Shown: in pieces, positions 1-5,839 of the stretch | Numbering within the stretch: the first letter of the stretch is position 1 | Layout: every line of letters starts with the position of its first letter | NCBI GenBank assembly: GCA_023393525.1 | Contig: JAEWKZ010000116.1 | Span: forward strand, 1-8,798 | From: Pseudomonadota bacterium | GTDB lineage: Bacteria; Desulfobacterota; Desulfovibrionia; Desulfovibrionales; Desulfomicrobiaceae | DNA: 8,798 nt | Direction: 5' to 3' | Position numbers and translations under genes: made by a program | The notes under the pieces: model-generated | Told to the model about the DNA's origin: nothing | Seen by the model: only the letters and a program-made list of their open reading frames with translations | Databases searched by the model: none

Positions 1-1099
1 GCACATAAAAGTCGATAAACTCAGCATTCAGCCCGCGGTCCAGAAAGGGTTTGATAACGTAAAGTTTCGAACCTATTATGCCCAATAGGATACAACTCTT
101 GGTGCTGCTGTTCTTACTCTTATTTTCACCCGGTGCGGGGTCACCATAGATGACTAGAAATTGAAACTTTTTCAGAGAAGGAATTTTGCCGTAAGTGATG
201 TCCTTGAAAACTTCGCCTTCGGTGACAGGGTTGTTATAGTATTCTTTCTGTGCGCTGGCGGCACTGATTTTGCGCAGGACTGTGTCAATGTGCTCCTCTG
301 TATTCTTCTCCGGCCAGGTGCTGTGTCCGTCCTTGTCACGGATGTTCACGACATCATGATGATCGGCAAGGGCTGCGGCTCGCGCCACGCAGCAATCCCG
401 GGCAATGAGGTTTCCGCACCATACTATCAGGGTGGGTTCACTGATAGAGCGAGTAGCATAGAAAGCCTGTTCATACCATTCCCATTTTTTGTTCACAATA
501 TCCGGATTGCGGCATTCTTCATCGGTGTCAAAGTCATCAACCAATAATATATCCGGTCGTACGGCTTCATTACGGCTACCACGGGGAGCGTTGCCGGCAC
601 CGATGGCGCGGAAGGCGCAACCGCATTTGGCTATGAATTCGGTATCTGTCCAGGAACTGATATTTGCCTGCTCACCATAGTATGCCTTGATGCGTCCGTT
701 GGCCTCGAAGTTGGCACGGTAAGGGGCCAACAGTCGCTTGGCGCTATCCTGTGTGGCACTCGCCAGCATCACGTTCTTTTTCTTTTTTGTCAGAGCAAGG
801 AACATCACGCAAAACATGACTATTGTACTTTTCGCCAGCTCGCGACTCCATGATAAAACCTCATACCATTCGTCATTATTAAGAATGCGGCTGATAGCCT
901 TCTTATGGAAAGGAGCGAAGGGATACTTGGCATACTTCGGGAAAAAGAACTGAATCCATTCCACAGGATGCGCTTCCAGGTAGAGCCGATGTTTTTCCCG
1001 CTCTGCCTGGCTCATACTCACGTCCACCGGGGTGGAGTTGCTGATATCCGTTTTATATTCCTCCCAGTTAAGAAGTGCGTTTTTTTCTTCCTGTTTCAT
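1..1099 (-). CDS. terL: Phage terminase large subunit (partial, 3' end outside window)
   Basis: This is the motor ATPase and nuclease that pumps phage DNA into empty heads and cuts it. The first 366 residues are in the window and the frame is still open at base 1. The Walker A-like loop is WSRELAKST at residues 84-92, with the usual GxAKST replaced by ELAKST. The Walker B motif is ILLVDDFDTDEE at about 184-195, with D188-D189 and the following acidic residues as candidates for Mg2+ binding and catalysis. GDPAPG begins at G319; D320 fits the first metal-binding Asp of the RNase H-like nuclease domain. The start at 1099 is chosen because its ATGA overlaps the stop of the small-subunit gene, which suggests translational coupling. 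The remaining nuclease residues, and probably the portal gene, lie to the left. Family assignment is secure; the subfamily (Mu-like or other) is not resolved. Confidence 0.93.
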   Translation of the reverse strand, partial: MKQEEKNALLNWEEYKTDISNSTPVDVSMSQAEREKHRLYLEAHPVEWIQFFFPKYAKYPFAPFHKKAISRILNNDEWYEVLSWSRELAKSTIVMFCVMFLALTKKKKNVMLASATQDSAKRLLAPYRANFEANGRIKAYYGEQANISSWTDTEFIAKCGCAFRAIGAGNAPRGSRNEAVRPDILLVDDFDTDEECRNPDIVNKKWEWYEQAFYATRSISEPTLIVWCGNLIARDCCVARAAALADHHDVVNIRDKDGHSTWPEKNTEEHIDTVLRKISAASAQKEYYNNPVTEGEVFKDITYGKIPSLKKFQFLVIYGDPAPGENKSKNSSTKSCILLGIIGSKLYVIKPFLDRGLNAEFIDFYV

Positions 1100-1542
1100 G
1101 ATAGGCTGTCTTTAATGAACTTATCCCACAGAGTGGTCACTTCCTTTGCTTTGTCCAGATCGATGGGGCGAATCCATTCAATGAAGCGTATACCCACGTT
1201 CACCAGGTCGGTGATGCCTACATCCGTTTCCATCTTCTTGATGGCGGCTGCCAGTTTGCCCAGCGTGTCGGCCTCGGCACAAGTGGCGAAGCGTTCGCCT
1301 TCCGGGCGGGAGAGGATAAGGTTGTTCAGTTCCATCACCTGCCGGTGCAGATTCGCTATCTGTTGTTCGCGTCCCAGTGTGAGCCCCGCCTTCATCTTTT
1401 CCCATTCCTCTGCCGCCATCCATCGGATAATGGTCTGGCGTGATACACCCACTTTGTCCGCAACTTCCTGTTGCGTCAGGTTATCCTTCAGGTAGAGTGT
1501 ACGGGCATAGTCCTTTTTCTGTTTTGAAGTTAATTCAGCCAT
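1096..1542 (-). CDS. Terminase small subunit-like helix-turn-helix protein
   Basis: This 148-residue protein lies directly upstream of terL and overlaps it by four bases (ATGA), the usual place for a terminase small subunit, which binds the packaging site and loads the large subunit. A helix-turn-helix covers about residues 21-43 (NLTQQEVADK, then VGVSRQTIIRW). It is followed by a charged helical stretch (about 45-110) that could form an oligomerisation core, and a C-terminal part containing RFIEWIRPIDLDKAKE (119-134), which may contact the large subunit. The start at 1542 gives the HTH a normal N-terminal position. A promoter-like CTTTGCG element lies about 23 bases upstream. The role is inferred from position and HTH; a regulatory DNA-binding protein is a less likely alternative. 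Confidence 0.82.
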   Translation of the reverse strand: MAELTSKQKKDYARTLYLKDNLTQQEVADKVGVSRQTIIRWMAAEEWEKMKAGLTLGREQQIANLHRQVMELNNLILSRPEGERFATCAEADTLGKLAAAIKKMETDVGITDLVNVGIRFIEWIRPIDLDKAKEVTTLWDKFIKDSLS

Positions 1543-1565
1543 ACAATAATCTTTTAGAATTTACG

Positions 1566-1596
1566 CAAAGTTCATTACAGCATCCGGGAATGAAAA
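1566..1596 (-). promoter_or_regulatory. Candidate Bacteroidota promoter for the terminase genes
   Basis: On the minus strand the sequence reads a T run (1596-1593), 19 bases, then GAACTTTG (1573-1566). This differs from the Bacteroidota -7 element TAnnTTTG at one base and has only a T-rich -33. The TTTG ends 23 bases before the terS ATG, almost mirroring the plus-strand promoter, and both -7 boxes share CTTTGCG. The match is weaker than that of its partner. Confidence 0.42.
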
Positions 1597-1633
1597 AAAA
1601 GCGCGGAAGGGGTACAGACAATGCCAGAGCGTC

Positions 1634-1663
1634 TACATAGTTGCGGGAAAGCGTTACATAGTT
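1634..1663 (+). repeat. Pair of 9-bp direct repeats TACATAGTT, 21 bp apart
   Basis: TACATAGTT occurs at 1634-1642 and again at 1655-1663. The repeat distance of 21 bases is about two helical turns, so both copies face the same side of the DNA. The second copy ends one base before the -33 TTTG of the rightward promoter. This layout would suit an activator or repressor dimer, but no regulator gene is visible in the window. The repeat is seen directly; the regulatory role is inference. Confidence 0.5.
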
Positions 1664-1664
1664 T

Positions 1665-1696
1665 TTTGTGCGGTTATCCTTATAGCCATAGCTTTG
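1665..1696 (+). promoter_or_regulatory. Bacteroidota-type promoter for the head genes
   Basis: TTTG at 1665-1668 is followed by 20 bases and TAGCTTTG at 1689-1696. Both boxes match the known Bacteroidota vegetative promoter consensus (-33 TTTG, -7 TAnnTTTG) exactly, with acceptable spacing. Transcription would start near 1701-1704, leaving a leader of about 15-18 bases before the ATG at 1719. It would drive the rightward operon of protease-scaffold, capsid and following genes. Confidence 0.68.
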
Positions 1697-1718
1697 CGGC
1701 AAATAATCCGAACAACGC

Positions 1719-2750
1719 ATGACTGTTTTTAAATCTATATTGAATGAAAAGACCGCTTGCCTGCTGCTCTATGGAGAAATCAGCGACGAAGGCGGTGAGG
1801 GAAAGATTGCCAGTCGGGACATCGTGAACGAACTGATGTATCTGGACGGCAACTATGAAAACCTGAATGTCCGCATCAACTCCGTCGGCGGCGATGTTTA
1901 CCCCGGCATCGCCATCTTCAACGCCCTTCGCCAATGCAAGAGCAATGTCACCATCTATATTGACGGCATTGCCGGAAGCATAGCCGGTGTCATTGCCCTT
2001 TGCGGCCGGCGTGTGGAGATGAGCCGCTATGCGCGGATGATGCTGCACAATGTTTCCGGCGGCTGCTTTGGCAACAAAAAAGACTTGCAGGATATGATAT
2101 CCACTATTGAAAGTCTGGAAGATACCATTGCCGAGATTATCGGCATGCGCAGCGGAAAGGATAAGGAAGAGGTGAAAAGCACTTACTTCGACGGAACGGA
2201 TCATTGGCTGAAAGCCGACGAAGCCCTCGGGCTGGGTCTGATCGATGCCATCTACGACGTGGAAGCCGTGCCCGCGGATAGCACCACAGACGATATTTAC
2301 CGCATATTTACTAACCGGCTGGAGCTGGAGCAACAGCCACAAAACCCTGATAAAATGAAACTGGAAGATTTAAAAAAGATTCCCCGCTTTGCCAACTGTG
2401 CCGACGAAGCGGCGGTGATGGCCATGCTTGGCGAAACTGCCCAGAAAGCGGACAAGGCCGATGACCTGGAAAAGGAGAACGGCGAGCTGAAGGAACAACT
2501 GCAACAGCAGGAAGAAGAGCGTATTGAGACCACTGTGACGGAAGCCGTGACTGACGGACGCATCGGTGCCGATCAGAAAGATACCTATAAGAACATTCTG
2601 AAAGCCGACTTTAAGAACGGTATGAGTGCCCTGAAGGCACTGAAACCAAAGGTTCTGCTGAAGGACAAACTGGGCAAACCGGAACCGCAAGGCGGTGAAA
2701 GTGCATGGGAAAAAAGACAGCGTGAAATCCGCGAGAACCATAAAAAGTAA
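1719..2750 (+). CDS. Head maturation protease (ClpP/S49-like) with C-terminal scaffold-like region
   Basis: This 343-residue protein cleaves scaffold and capsid precursors during head assembly, judging from its family. Residues 1-185 are a ClpP-like serine protease: RINSVGGDVYPGIAIFNAL (52-70) precedes the nucleophile segment GIAGSIAG (83-90, Ser87); HN at 110-111 supplies the His; and the segment around D158-D161 before HWLKADEALGLGLID supplies the likely Asp. Residues 213-343 are charged and helical with a Glu/Gln-rich coiled coil at about 244-270, followed by a DGRIGADQK segment like the scaffold part of Mu I-type or lambda C-type proteins. The start at 1719 is the first ATG after an in-frame TAA at 1704. 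An internal ATG at 2355 (M213) sits exactly at the domain boundary. The stop overlaps the next start (TAATG). Confidence 0.88.
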   Translation: MTVFKSILNEKTACLLLYGEISDEGGEGKIASRDIVNELMYLDGNYENLNVRINSVGGDVYPGIAIFNALRQCKSNVTIYIDGIAGSIAGVIALCGRRVEMSRYARMMLHNVSGGCFGNKKDLQDMISTIESLEDTIAEIIGMRSGKDKEEVKSTYFDGTDHWLKADEALGLGLIDAIYDVEAVPADSTTDDIYRIFTNRLELEQQPQNPDKMKLEDLKKIPRFANCADEAAVMAMLGETAQKADKADDLEKENGELKEQLQQQEEERIETTVTEAVTDGRIGADQKDTYKNILKADFKNGMSALKALKPKVLLKDKLGKPEPQGGESAWEKRQREIRENHKK

Positions 2751-2887
2751 TGCGTATGGTACCGGTAAAGAATCCCAAGAACGCCAAACTGGGCGGCTCT
2801 TCCTACTTCGGCAAGAACGTTGGCAGCAGCGTGCGCAGTGCCGGCAGTGCCCCGCAGATACGCGGACGGCAGAAGATTAAAATGTAG
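2750..2887 (+). CDS. Small basic phage protein, 45 aa, unknown function
   Basis: A short frame starts inside the stop of the protease gene (TAATG, coupled translation) and encodes 45 residues beginning MRMVPVKNPKNAKLGG and ending RGRQKIKM. It is rich in Gly, Ser, Lys and Arg, with essentially no acidic residues, and has no membrane segment. An alternative start is the ATG at 2756. Support comes from the tight coupling, the sensible composition, and the filling of the gap between protease-scaffold and capsid. The function is not recognised; the basic charge could suit contact with nucleic acid or acidic scaffold, but that is a guess. The other long frame here (start 2695) is judged a shadow. 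Confidence 0.62.
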   Translation: MRMVPVKNPKNAKLGGSSYFGKNVGSSVRSAGSAPQIRGRQKIKM

Positions 2888-2941
2888 TGCGCGGTGCGCA
2901 AATTGACAGCTAATACTTAATACTTAAAACTTAAAAAGACA
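2888..2941 (+). promoter_or_regulatory. Small hairpin and A/T-rich leader before the capsid gene
   Basis: A 5-bp stem TGCGC/GCGCA (2888-2892 and 2896-2900, loop GGT) follows the stop of the 45-residue gene. It has no T run, so it is a weak candidate for a terminator or an RNA-processing site. The next 40 bases are A/T-rich with TACTTAA tandemly repeated (2914-2920, 2921-2927) and a related ACTTAA at 2929. There is no Shine-Dalgarno sequence. An A/T-rich, unstructured leader of this sort fits strong Bacteroidota translation initiation, as wanted for a capsid gene. Confidence 0.35.
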
Positions 2942-3901
2942 ATGGCAATTCAAGGATTGAATACCACCAACTATGGTGGCGAAGTACTCGAACACGTGCT
3001 GACCCTCGCCGCTACCGGCAATGAATTGGTCAGCAAGGGGCTCATCATGGTGATCCCCGGAGTGAACAGCTCCATCAGCATCCCTCGTGTGAAATCGAAC
3101 AAGATGCTCCAAAAGCGTAAGGAAGACCCGCAAAAGGCAGACAGCAAAGGAGACTTCACCTACAGTGAAAAGAAGTTGACGCCTAAAGATATGATGGCGT
3201 TCACGCTCTTTAATCCTCGTGCTTTCGAACATATCTGGCGGCAGTATCAGCCGACGGGAGACCTTGTGTTCCGTCAGTTGCCTCCCAATATCCAGAGCCT
3301 TCTGTTGAATGAACTCTTGAAACAGGTAGGCCACGAACTTGGCTACCAGTATATCAACGGCAAGTATGAAGACGGTTCGGACGATTCCCTGTTGCTGGAC
3401 GGCATCCTGACACAGGCTGCCAAGGATGCGGATGCGGTGAAAGTGAAGACCGTAGGAACTACCATGCTGCAACGTCTGAAAGAATTACGCACCGCGATTC
3501 CGGTGACTATGCGCAATAATCCGAACCTGCGCATTCTGATGAGCGTGGAAGACTTCGACACTTACGACGACGAACTGACGCAACTCGCCAACAAGGGCAC
3601 GGCGCCTACGGATATCAACCAGGAACGTTACAAAGGAATTTCTTTCGAAGTGCTGACTCAATGGCCGCAAGGTCTGGTGGTAGCCACCATCTGTGACAGT
3701 GGTCTGAACGGTAACCTCTTTGCGGCCGTCAACCTTCAGGATGACGAAAACGTGATCCAGATTGACAAGTGGGCGAACGCCAGCGAACTCTATTTCTTCA
3801 AGATGCTGATGAAGGCGGACACGCAGATCGGCTTCGGTGAAGAATTCATTGCACTGGACTGGAGAGCTGACGGAGCGTTCAAACCTGTAGTAGAAGGATA
3901 A
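2942..3901 (+). CDS. Probable major capsid protein
   Basis: This 319-residue protein is most likely the main head shell subunit, with an HK97-type fold expected for tailed phages. Evidence is positional and general: it follows a maturation protease with scaffold tail, is of capsid size, lacks a signal peptide or membrane segment, and is compositionally even. Visible parts include an N-terminal region ending in a basic stretch (RVKSNKMLQKRKEDPQK, about 49-65) where an N-arm or extended loop would lie, a helical stretch around IQSLLLNELLKQVGHELGYQ (117-136) suited to a spine helix, and a C-terminal region ending FIALDWR, typical of late strands in such proteins. The ATG at 2942 follows an A/T-rich leader. 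No single diagnostic motif is present, so structure prediction would settle it. Confidence 0.8.
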   Translation: MAIQGLNTTNYGGEVLEHVLTLAATGNELVSKGLIMVIPGVNSSISIPRVKSNKMLQKRKEDPQKADSKGDFTYSEKKLTPKDMMAFTLFNPRAFEHIWRQYQPTGDLVFRQLPPNIQSLLLNELLKQVGHELGYQYINGKYEDGSDDSLLLDGILTQAAKDADAVKVKTVGTTMLQRLKELRTAIPVTMRNNPNLRILMSVEDFDTYDDELTQLANKGTAPTDINQERYKGISFEVLTQWPQGLVVATICDSGLNGNLFAAVNLQDDENVIQIDKWANASELYFFKMLMKADTQIGFGEEFIALDWRADGAFKPVVEG

Positions 3902-3906
3902 GGAGG
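3900..3906 (+). promoter_or_regulatory. Strong Shine-Dalgarno sequence AAGGAGG
   Basis: AAGGAGG ends seven bases before the ATG at 3914 and overlaps the capsid stop codon (TAA at 3899-3901). Such a complete anti-16S match is unusual here: the neighbouring genes start without one, as is normal in Bacteroidota. It fixes the start of the following gene. Confidence 0.6.
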
Positions 3907-3913
3907 CACAGCT

Positions 3914-4234
3914 ATGGCAAAGAAATTACTTGTAACGGTCGTTGTCCTGATGGCATTTCAGGACAAGTTCGACCACAAGACGCAGTATGTTCCGGGCACG
4001 GAACTGCAAGTGGAAAAAGAACGTGCGGACGATCTGGTAAGCCGGGGGCTTGCCAAAATCAAGGAGGAAACTCCGACTGAAGAGCCGAAGCAGCCTAAAG
4101 GTGCCAAACCTGCCGCTAATCCTGAACCCGCTGAAAATGTAGGCCGGGAAGTCACTGCCGAGAATGCGGTGCCGCCTGCCGGTGATAACCCTGAAAAAAA
4201 GCAGGAAGATGAGCCGGGGACTGAAGAACAATAA
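3914..4234 (+). CDS. Small phage head-region protein with acidic Pro/Glu-rich tail, unknown function
   Basis: This 106-residue protein has two parts. Residues 1-50 form a compact segment: a hydrophobic strand (KLLVTVVVLMAF), then FDHKTQYVPGTELQVEKERADDLVSRGLAKI. The pattern of a strand, a 'vPGtelqV' turn and an E-RA-L-GLA helix is common in small unnamed phage head-region proteins. Residues 51-106 are low complexity, rich in Pro, Glu, Lys and Ala, and probably disordered. The N-terminal hydrophobic run is too short and strand-like for a signal peptide. The gene starts after a strong AAGGAGG just past the capsid stop and overlaps the next gene by 26 bases. A decoration, head-completion or connector-related role is possible from position; none can be demonstrated from sequence alone. 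Confidence 0.72.
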   Translation: MAKKLLVTVVVLMAFQDKFDHKTQYVPGTELQVEKERADDLVSRGLAKIKEETPTEEPKQPKGAKPAANPEPAENVGREVTAENAVPPAGDNPEKKQEDEPGTEEQ

Positions 4235-4604
4235 TCCGGGCAACATCCGCTTGTCACGCACTTTGTGGCAGGGGGAGGTTCGCCCTTCGCAGGATCAGGC
4301 ATTCTGCCAGTTCCGCAGCATGGCCTACGGTTATCGGGCTTTGATTAAGCTGTTACAGAACTACCGCCGGGTGAACGGTTGCCGTACGATATCGGACTTT
4401 ATTAACCGCTGGGCACCGCCTGTGGAAAACAATACATCGGGCTATATCAGCCGGGTGTGTAAGGAAATGCAAGTGCCGGCAAGCCATGTGCCTGATATCA
4501 ACGACCGGGCGACGATGTGCGCTTTCGCGGCTGCGATATCACAAGTGGAGAACGGTGTGCCGGCTGTGATGGCGGACGTGCAGGCAGGCTGGAGCCTGCT
4601 CTGA
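4209..4604 (+). CDS. Lysozyme-like protein of the NNPGNIR ('structural protein P5') type, probable endolysin
   Basis: This 131-residue protein opens with MSRGLKNNNPGNIR. The NNPGNIR motif (8-14) marks a phage family usually annotated as structural protein P5 or lysozyme-like, thought to act on peptidoglycan. Further family-like segments are QFRSMAYGYRALIKLLQNY (34-52), DFINRWAPPVENNTSGYI (63-80, where a substrate-cleft loop could lie) and a C-terminal AGWSLL. There is no signal peptide, so it would need a holin or another export route. The start at 4209 is preferred over an in-frame ATG at 4164 because the motif then lies at the very N-terminus; AGGA lies just before it, though very close. 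It lies inside the end of the preceding gene. Muralytic activity and the choice between lysis enzyme and virion protein are inference. Confidence 0.78.
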   Translation: MSRGLKNNNPGNIRLSRTLWQGEVRPSQDQAFCQFRSMAYGYRALIKLLQNYRRVNGCRTISDFINRWAPPVENNTSGYISRVCKEMQVPASHVPDINDRATMCAFAAAISQVENGVPAVMADVQAGWSLL

Positions 4605-4636
4605 TTTAAAAAATAACAATTAAAAATTAAAGGCGA

Positions 4637-5083
4637 ATGGATACTTTGATGCAGATATTAGGCAGCCTCTTCCCGGCGGGACTGGGTGCGGCGATCGGAA
4701 CCGCCATCGGTTGGTTCTTCAACCGCCGCCTGTCCAAAGCCCGCAACGGTGGAGATATTGACGCCGCCTATATGGACAACATTCAAAATCTCCGTTCGGA
4801 CTTATTAAACTCTATCAATGAAAACAGAAAACTCTACAGGGCCGTCGCCCGACTGGATCGCACGGTGGCTCGCGCTACTGCTTGCCGTCACTGGAATGAT
4901 TGCCCTATCCGTGACGAGTTGCAGAAGCCCGGTGCCGACGGTGACAACTTCCCGGCACCTGATCGACAGTCTGCAAAGCAGAAGAGGGTTCGTGCTCCTA
5001 CAAGAGCCGGTACCGCCCAGCGTGGCAACCACGAAGTTTCCGACGGAGCTGCTGGGCACGATACCGGTGGGCACCGGCTTTAG
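4637..5083 (+). CDS. Small membrane protein, holin- or Rz-like, 3' half overlapping the next gene
   Basis: The 148-residue frame has one N-terminal membrane segment (about 11-28, LFPAGLGAAIGTAIGWFF, with GxxxG-like spacing) followed by NRRLSK, giving an N-out/C-in bias by the positive-inside rule. A helical stretch (about 45-80) and a cysteine pair ACRHWNDCP (C83 and C89) follow. Residues 1 to about 98 look like a real folded protein. The remaining 50 are rich in Arg, Gly, Pro and Ala and read like overhang through the next gene. It follows an A/T-rich leader with no Shine-Dalgarno. Lying between the lysozyme-like gene and a spanin-like lipoprotein, it is a candidate holin or inner-membrane spanin partner. 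The C-in bias argues somewhat against a classical Rz topology. No named family was recognised. Confidence 0.65.
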   Translation: MDTLMQILGSLFPAGLGAAIGTAIGWFFNRRLSKARNGGDIDAAYMDNIQNLRSDLLNSINENRKLYRAVARLDRTVARATACRHWNDCPIRDELQKPGADGDNFPAPDRQSAKQKRVRAPTRAGTAQRGNHEVSDGAAGHDTGGHRL

Positions 5084-5357
5084 TCGGCGCAGCGGGCAGG
5101 CTACGGTTGATGTGAACCGGATATCCGCTGACTCTATCGAAGTGACCGCCACTTGTGACAGCCTGGCACGACAGGTATTGATACTGAGCGAAGAGAATAC
5201 CCGCATCAGGAACGAACTTCTGGAGAAAGAAGAAGAACCTCCGCCCAAGGTGGTGCATGAGCCCACCGGATGGCAATGGTTTCAGATATGGACAGGACGG
5301 GTAGCCGTTATCGTTCTTGTTCTGATAGTAATTAAACGGCGATTAAAACGTACTTAA
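4818..5357 (+). CDS. Putative unimolecular spanin: lipoprotein with C-terminal membrane anchor
   Basis: This 179-residue protein has a lipoprotein signal (hydrophobic 17-34, lipobox VTSC with C35 as the acylated residue), a soluble middle region, and a C-terminal membrane segment (about 155-172, FQIWTGRVAVIVLVLIVI) ending in a basic KRRLKRT tail. The middle holds a strand-rich part (about 78-112, including GQATVDVNRISADSIEVTAT) and a coiled-coil-like helix with SEENTRIRNELLEKEEE (124-140). An outer-membrane lipid anchor plus an inner-membrane C-terminal helix is the plan of u-spanins such as phage T1 gp11, which fuse the two membranes at the end of lysis. The residues after C35 (RSPVP) lack the acidic Bacteroidota surface-export signal, which fits retention on the periplasmic face. 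It begins 181 bases into the preceding gene, in another frame. The membrane plan is visible; the spanin function is inference. Confidence 0.72.
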   Translation: MKTENSTGPSPDWIARWLALLLAVTGMIALSVTSCRSPVPTVTTSRHLIDSLQSRRGFVLLQEPVPPSVATTKFPTELLGTIPVGTGFSRRSGQATVDVNRISADSIEVTATCDSLARQVLILSEENTRIRNELLEKEEEPPPKVVHEPTGWQWFQIWTGRVAVIVLVLIVIKRRLKRT

Positions 5358-5371
5358 ATAACATAAAGATT

Positions 5372-5836
5372 ATGGCAAAAGAAGGATATGTAAATGGCAG
5401 TGACCTGTTGATGTCGATTGGCGCAAAAGCGTGCGGACACTGCACGAGCCACACAACAACTTATACAAGTGAGACAAAAGACCGCGCGGTGAAACCTGCC
5501 GCATCGGAGTCTGCCGCCAATGCCGGACTGTTCAAGGAAAAGAGCGTGACCGGACTCAGCGTCCAGGTGAAGTGCGAAGGCCTCCGTTTCTACGGTGAAG
5601 AGGAAAACGGCATGAAAGATTTGCTGGCAAAATGGAAAGTGGGCGGAACGGTGGAACTGAAGGGTTTTGCCCGTGGTGGAGACGCAGCGCCTTATATGAG
5701 CGGCAACTTCATTATCTCTTCTCTGGAGGAAGCTGCTCCGGCAGGTGATGATACTACTTACAGTGCGACTTTCGACAACACCGGAACGGTGACTATCGAC
5801 GAAGCGAAGGTGGACGGAGCAACCGTGGAGGGCTAA
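5372..5836 (+). CDS. Major tail tube protein
   Basis: This 154-residue protein probably polymerises into the inner tube of the phage tail. It resembles the TP901-1/lambda V-like tube family: an N-terminal strand with GSDLLMSIGAKACGHCTSH (9-27), a TSETKDRAVKP loop, a central VTGLSVQVKCEGLRFYG segment (59-75), a short helix (NGMKDLLAKWKVG) and a strand VELKGFARGG before YMSGNFIISSLE. Size and the absence of membrane segments fit. Position is strong evidence: the two chaperone frames and the tape measure gene follow, the standard tail order. The ATG at 5372 is preceded by A/T-rich ATAACATAAAGATT, a typical Bacteroidota leader. The acidic, Thr-rich C-terminus (125-154) may be a short exposed tail. 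Cysteines C21 and C24 are of unknown significance. Confidence 0.8.
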   Translation: MAKEGYVNGSDLLMSIGAKACGHCTSHTTTYTSETKDRAVKPAASESAANAGLFKEKSVTGLSVQVKCEGLRFYGEEENGMKDLLAKWKVGGTVELKGFARGGDAAPYMSGNFIISSLEEAAPAGDDTTYSATFDNTGTVTIDEAKVDGATVEG

Positions 5837-5839
5837 TCG

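Noticed and set aside
161..1495. Plus-strand open frames across 161-547, 489-680, 738-953 and 905-1495
   Set aside because: They lie antisense to terL and terS, whose translations carry clear ATPase, nuclease and HTH motifs; the plus-strand products show no recognisable pattern.
1535..1720. Minus-strand 61-residue frame across the divergent region
   Set aside because: It would start opposite the protease ATG, covers both promoters and the repeats, and has no recognisable content; the intergenic reading explains the region better.
1680..2342. Minus-strand 220-residue open frame
   Set aside because: It is antisense to the ClpP-like protease domain with its Ser/His/Asp motifs; it is open only because of codon bias in the real gene.
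2695..2880. Plus-strand 61-residue frame overlapping the protease end
   Set aside because: It overlaps the protease C-terminus and the better-coupled 45-residue frame; its Arg/Gln/Cys-rich product looks like an out-of-frame reading.
2903..2935. TTGACA before the capsid gene as a sigma70-type -35 box
   Set aside because: No matching -10 at the right distance and no TAnnTTTG box; Bacteroidota do not use that consensus. The capsid gene is probably transcribed from the 1665 promoter.
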